NCBI RefSeq assembly: GCF_015752315.1
Contig: NZ_JADOVJ010000001.1
Location: 1,302,001-1,366,000, forward strand
DNA from: Nocardioides luteus
GTDB taxonomy: Bacteria; Actinomycetota; Actinomycetes; Propionibacteriales; Nocardioidaceae
DNA length: 64,000 bases
Direction of reading: 5' to 3'
Shown here: positions 61,226 to 64,000 of the stretch, piece after piece
How positions within the stretch are numbered: the first letter of the stretch is position 1
How the letters are laid out: each line of letters starts with the position of its first letter
Program-made: the position numbers and the translations under genes
Notes under the pieces: generated by a model
The model's database searches: none
Seen by the model: the letters and a program-made list of their open reading frames with translations, nothing else
Told to the model about the DNA's origin: nothing

Positions 61226-63085
61226 ATGCCGACCCAGTCCGCGATCGATCTTGCATTTCTCGACGAGATGCCGGCGAACTTCGCCCTTCATTTCCTCAAC
61301 CGTGTCAAGGCGACCCCTGACGCGGAGGCGTTCCGCTATCCGGTGGTCGGCTCGACGACCGAGGCAGGCGGGGAAGAGTGGAAGTCGCTGACCTGGAAGG
61401 AGGCCAGCGACCAGGCCAGCCGCCTCGCCGCCGGCCTGGTGTCGCTCGGTCTCGAGCTCGAGCAGCGGGTCGGCATCGCCTCGACCACGCGCTACGAGTG
61501 GATCATCGCCGACCTCGCGGTGATGCTCGCCGGCGGCGCCACCACGACGGTCTACCCGACGACCAACGTCGATGACACCGCCTACATCCTCGGCGACGCC
61601 GAGTGCCGCTTCGTCTTCGCCGAGGACGACACCCAGCTCGCCAAGATCGCCGAGAGGGCCGCCGACCTCCCCGAGATCGTCAAGGTCATCACCTTCGACG
61701 GCGCGACCGACGGCGACCGGGTCATCGGGCTGGACGACCTGGCGGCGATCGGCGACAAGTACCTCGCCGAGCACCCGGACCTGATCGAGGAGACCGCCGC
61801 CAAGATCACCCCGGACCACCTGGCCACCCTGGTCTACACCTCCGGCACCACCGGCCGGCCGAAGGGCGTGCGCCTGCTCCACCGCGCCTGGGTCTACGAG
61901 GGCGAGGCCATCCGGGTCCAGGGCGACGTGCTCGGTCCCGACGACCTGCAGTTCCTGTGGCTGCCGATGTCGCACGTCTTCGGCAAGGTGCTGCTCTCGA
62001 TCCAGATCGCGTGCGGCTTCCCGACCGCGATCGACGGCCGGATGGACAAGATCGTCGACAACCTGGCGATCGTGAAGCCGACCTTCATGGGTGCCGCCCC
62101 GCGCATCTTCGAGAAGGTCCACGCCAGGATCATGATGATGGTCGAGAACGACGGTGGCGTGAAGAAGAAGCTCTTCGACGCCGCCTTCGCCAACGGCATC
62201 GCCCGCGACCGGCTGCTGCGCGAGGGCAAGTCCGTGCCGACCGGCATGGCCCTCAAGCACGCCGTGCTCGACAAGCTCGTGCTCAGCAAGGTCCGTGACC
62301 GCTTCGGTGGCCGCGTACGTTTCTTCATCTCCGGCTCCGCCCCGCTCAACCGCGACATCGCCGAGTGGTTCCGGGCTGCCGGGATCCTCATCATGGAGGG
62401 CTACGGCTCGACGGAGAACGCCGCGGGCGCGTCCGTCGGCACCCTGGAGGAGAACAAGCTCGGCACGGTCGGCAAGGCGTTCCCGGGCAGCGAGGTGAAG
62501 ATCGGCGAGAACGACGAGCTGCTCATCCGCGGCCCGCACGTGATGCCGGGCTACCACAACCTCCCCGAGGAGACCGCCAAGGCGCTCGACGCCGAGGGCT
62601 GGTACCACACCGGCGACAAGGCCTCGATCGACGAGGAGGGCTACATCACCATCACCGGCCGGATCAAGGAGCTGTTCAAGACCTCGGGCGGAAAGTACGT
62701 CGCGCCGCCGGCGATCGAGTCGAAGTTCGCCGCGCTGTGCCCCTACACCAGCCAGTTCCTCGTCTTCGGTGCCAACCGCAACTTCGTCAGCGCGCTGATC
62801 GCCCTCGACCCCGAGTCCATCACCGCCTGGGGCGCTGCCAATGGCCTGGAGGGGAAGTCCTACGAGGAGATCGTCACCTCGCCGCAGGTTCGTGAGCTGA
62901 TCGGCGGCTATGTCGACGAGCTCAATGCCAGCCTCAACCGCTGGGAGACCATCAAGAAGTGGGAGATCCTCGAGCACGACCTGACCGTCGAGCGCGGCGA
63001 GCTCACCCCGTCGCTCAAGGTGAAGCGCAACGTCGTCGAGGAGCGGGAGAAGGAGCGCATCGACGCGTTCTACGCCGGCTCCTGA
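61226..63085 (+). CDS. Long-chain fatty-acid-CoA ligase (FadD15-like)
   Basis: 619 residues from ATG 61226 behind AGGAG. AMP-forming synthetase motifs are present: LVYTSGTTGRPKGVRLLHR near residue 210, MEGYGSTENAAG near 390, GWYHTGDKASIDEEGYITITGR near 455 and the C-terminal lysine region GELTPSLKVKRNVV. It activates long-chain fatty acids for degradation or lipid synthesis. Its end overlaps the convergent phosphotransferase by 16 bp. Confidence 0.93.
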   Translation: MPTQSAIDLAFLDEMPANFALHFLNRVKATPDAEAFRYPVVGSTTEAGGEEWKSLTWKEASDQASRLAAGLVSLGLELEQRVGIASTTRYEWIIADLAVMLAGGATTTVYPTTNVDDTAYILGDAECRFVFAEDDTQLAKIAERAADLPEIVKVITFDGATDGDRVIGLDDLAAIGDKYLAEHPDLIEETAAKITPDHLATLVYTSGTTGRPKGVRLLHRAWVYEGEAIRVQGDVLGPDDLQFLWLPMSHVFGKVLLSIQIACGFPTAIDGRMDKIVDNLAIVKPTFMGAAPRIFEKVHARIMMMVENDGGVKKKLFDAAFANGIARDRLLREGKSVPTGMALKHAVLDKLVLSKVRDRFGGRVRFFISGSAPLNRDIAEWFRAAGILIMEGYGSTENAAGASVGTLEENKLGTVGKAFPGSEVKIGENDELLIRGPHVMPGYHNLPEETAKALDAEGWYHTGDKASIDEEGYITITGRIKELFKTSGGKYVAPPAIESKFAALCPYTSQFLVFGANRNFVSALIALDPESITAWGAANGLEGKSYEEIVTSPQVRELIGGYVDELNASLNRWETIKKWEILEHDLTVERGELTPSLKVKRNVVEEREKERIDAFYAGS

Positions 63086-64000
63086 TCCCACGCCCGACGC
63101 TCCGCCAGCCAGTCCAGACACACCTCGCCCTGCCACCGCTGCATCCTGCGGAGGTGGGGCGAGGTCGTCTTCACGGGCTGGTCGGCGGCGGCGAGGAAGT
63201 AGCCGGCGAAGAGCGCGAGGACCGAGTCGATGGCCTCCGGGTCCGCCTTGGACAGCAAGGGATGCTCGGCCAGGAACGCCTCGGCGTCGAGACCGTCGCC
63301 GCGCGGACCGATCAGCAGCAGGAGCGAGTCGATCCAGTCGGCGCCGAGCACCGGCCAGGTCCACTCGAGCAGCAGCACGCCACCGTCGGGCCGGATGAGG
63401 ATGGTGTCGTCGCGTACGTCCAGGTGCACCAGCGTCTCGCCGGCCGTGTGCTCCGCGAAGCCTGCCGCGAGAGCGGCCGCCCGGTCGGCGTGCGGGTAGC
63501 CGGCGACCCGGTCCCACAAGGCAGGGTACGAGGCGTGCTCCTCGGCGAAGGTGGGCCAGCCGATACCCGGGGCCGGGGTGAGTGCGGCGGCGGTCTCGAC
63601 CAGCGCCCGCGACACGACCTCCAGGTCCGAGGACGTCCACGGCCGCGACGGCAGCCGCGACTCGACGTACTCGAAGGCCAGAACCACCCACTCGCCGTCG
63701 TCGAACCACTTCAGCTTCGGGCTGGGGATCCAGCCGGCGAGCTTCTTCAGCTTCGCCGCCTCCTCGCGGTGGAGTGCCGCGGAGTCACGCTGCGCCTTGG
63801 CGGAGGCGGCCTTCACGAAGTGCTGGGAGCCGTCCTGGCAGGTCAGCACCGAGGCGAACCCCGGCGTGAAGCCGGCCCCGTGCGACTGCGCGGAGACCAC
63901 CGGGCCACCGCCGAGCCGCTTCTCGATCGAGGCCCGCAGGAACGGGGGCAGGTGGGGCCACTCCAGGCGGCGGGCGGTCTGTCCGTGCGGGATGTTCGTC
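63070..64000 (-). CDS. Aminoglycoside-phosphotransferase-family protein, 5' end cut off
   Basis: At least 310 codons; the frame is open through the right edge (first visible residues TNIPHGQTARRLEWPHLPPF), so an internal GTG at 63900 is not the true start. The fold is APH/choline-kinase-like: FTPGFASVLTCQDGSQHFVK (ATP-binding Lys), VLAFEYVESRLPS, and the catalytic loop LVHLDVRDDTILIRPDG (HxD). The substrate is unknown; many relatives are not antibiotic-resistance enzymes. Confidence 0.82.
   Translation of the reverse strand, partial: TNIPHGQTARRLEWPHLPPFLRASIEKRLGGGPVVSAQSHGAGFTPGFASVLTCQDGSQHFVKAASAKAQRDSAALHREEAAKLKKLAGWIPSPKLKWFDDGEWVVLAFEYVESRLPSRPWTSSDLEVVSRALVETAAALTPAPGIGWPTFAEEHASYPALWDRVAGYPHADRAAALAAGFAEHTAGETLVHLDVRDDTILIRPDGGVLLLEWTWPVLGADWIDSLLLLIGPRGDGLDAEAFLAEHPLLSKADPEAIDSVLALFAGYFLAAADQPVKTTSPHLRRMQRWQGEVCLDWLAERRAWDQEPA

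Overview
The window is a very GC-rich actinobacterial chromosome segment. Gene content and order point to Nocardioidaceae, probably Nocardioides or a close relative. The clues are dense ATGA/TGATG gene overlaps, many leaderless promoters, a furA-katG pair, the leuS-degV-comEA-comEC-holA-rpsT order, SAM-IV and cobalamin riboswitches, and protocatechuate catabolism. I see no tRNA, rRNA, CRISPR array, intact transposase or phage.

Bases 1-28,000 are dominated by late aerobic cobalamin synthesis in divergent blocks. From left to right they are: cobL (cut by the left edge, minus); a plus operon of an ATPase/VWA chelatase subunit, cobO, a cobB-cobC fusion and cobD; a minus operon of class I ribonucleotide reductase (nrdB, nrdA, a 38-codon ORF resembling the missing NrdA redox tail, and a [2Fe-2S] protein); cbtB-cbtA cobalt uptake (plus); cobN, cobF, cobQ, cobK and a CbiX-like/[2Fe-2S] gene (minus); then cobT-cobS (plus) and cobU (minus). 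Four cobalamin riboswitches sit before the chelatase operon, nrdBA, cbtBA and cobN, so B12 would feed back on synthesis, cobalt uptake and the B12-independent reductase. A protocatechuate operon (pcaH-pcaG-pcaB-pcaL) with a divergent IclR regulator splits the B12 region at 20.4-25.0 kb.

A family of paired hairpin repeats (REP/BIME-like, with a conserved TGTTGGTCTCGACAC head) occurs four times plus one fragment between 2.5 and 27.0 kb. Three copies lie in frame within cobalamin genes: in the chelatase linker, at the CobB-CobC junction, and as the C-terminal tail of CobQ.

Bases 28.4-30.7 kb hold a PadR/DUF1048/ABC-2 exporter cassette with a palindromic operator. Bases 30.9-35.5 kb hold an unfamiliar operon: a small EspC/WXG100-like protein, an 896-residue companion, a lipoprotein and two membrane proteins. 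It resembles a type VII secretion substrate module and is my best candidate for an undescribed system. Bases 35.5-44.3 kb are mixed: hydrolase/TetR, PhoD, a DUF2236 protein, a serpin-like protein, a Ser/Thr kinase and an MFS transporter.

Bases 44.3-64.0 kb hold furA-katG, a class A PBP, a class V aminotransferase under a SAM-IV riboswitch, a lipoate ligase, leuS behind a leader-peptide attenuator, degV, comEA-comEC, holA, a symmetric array of 21-bp repeats, rpsT, an acyl-CoA ligase and a phosphotransferase cut by the right edge.
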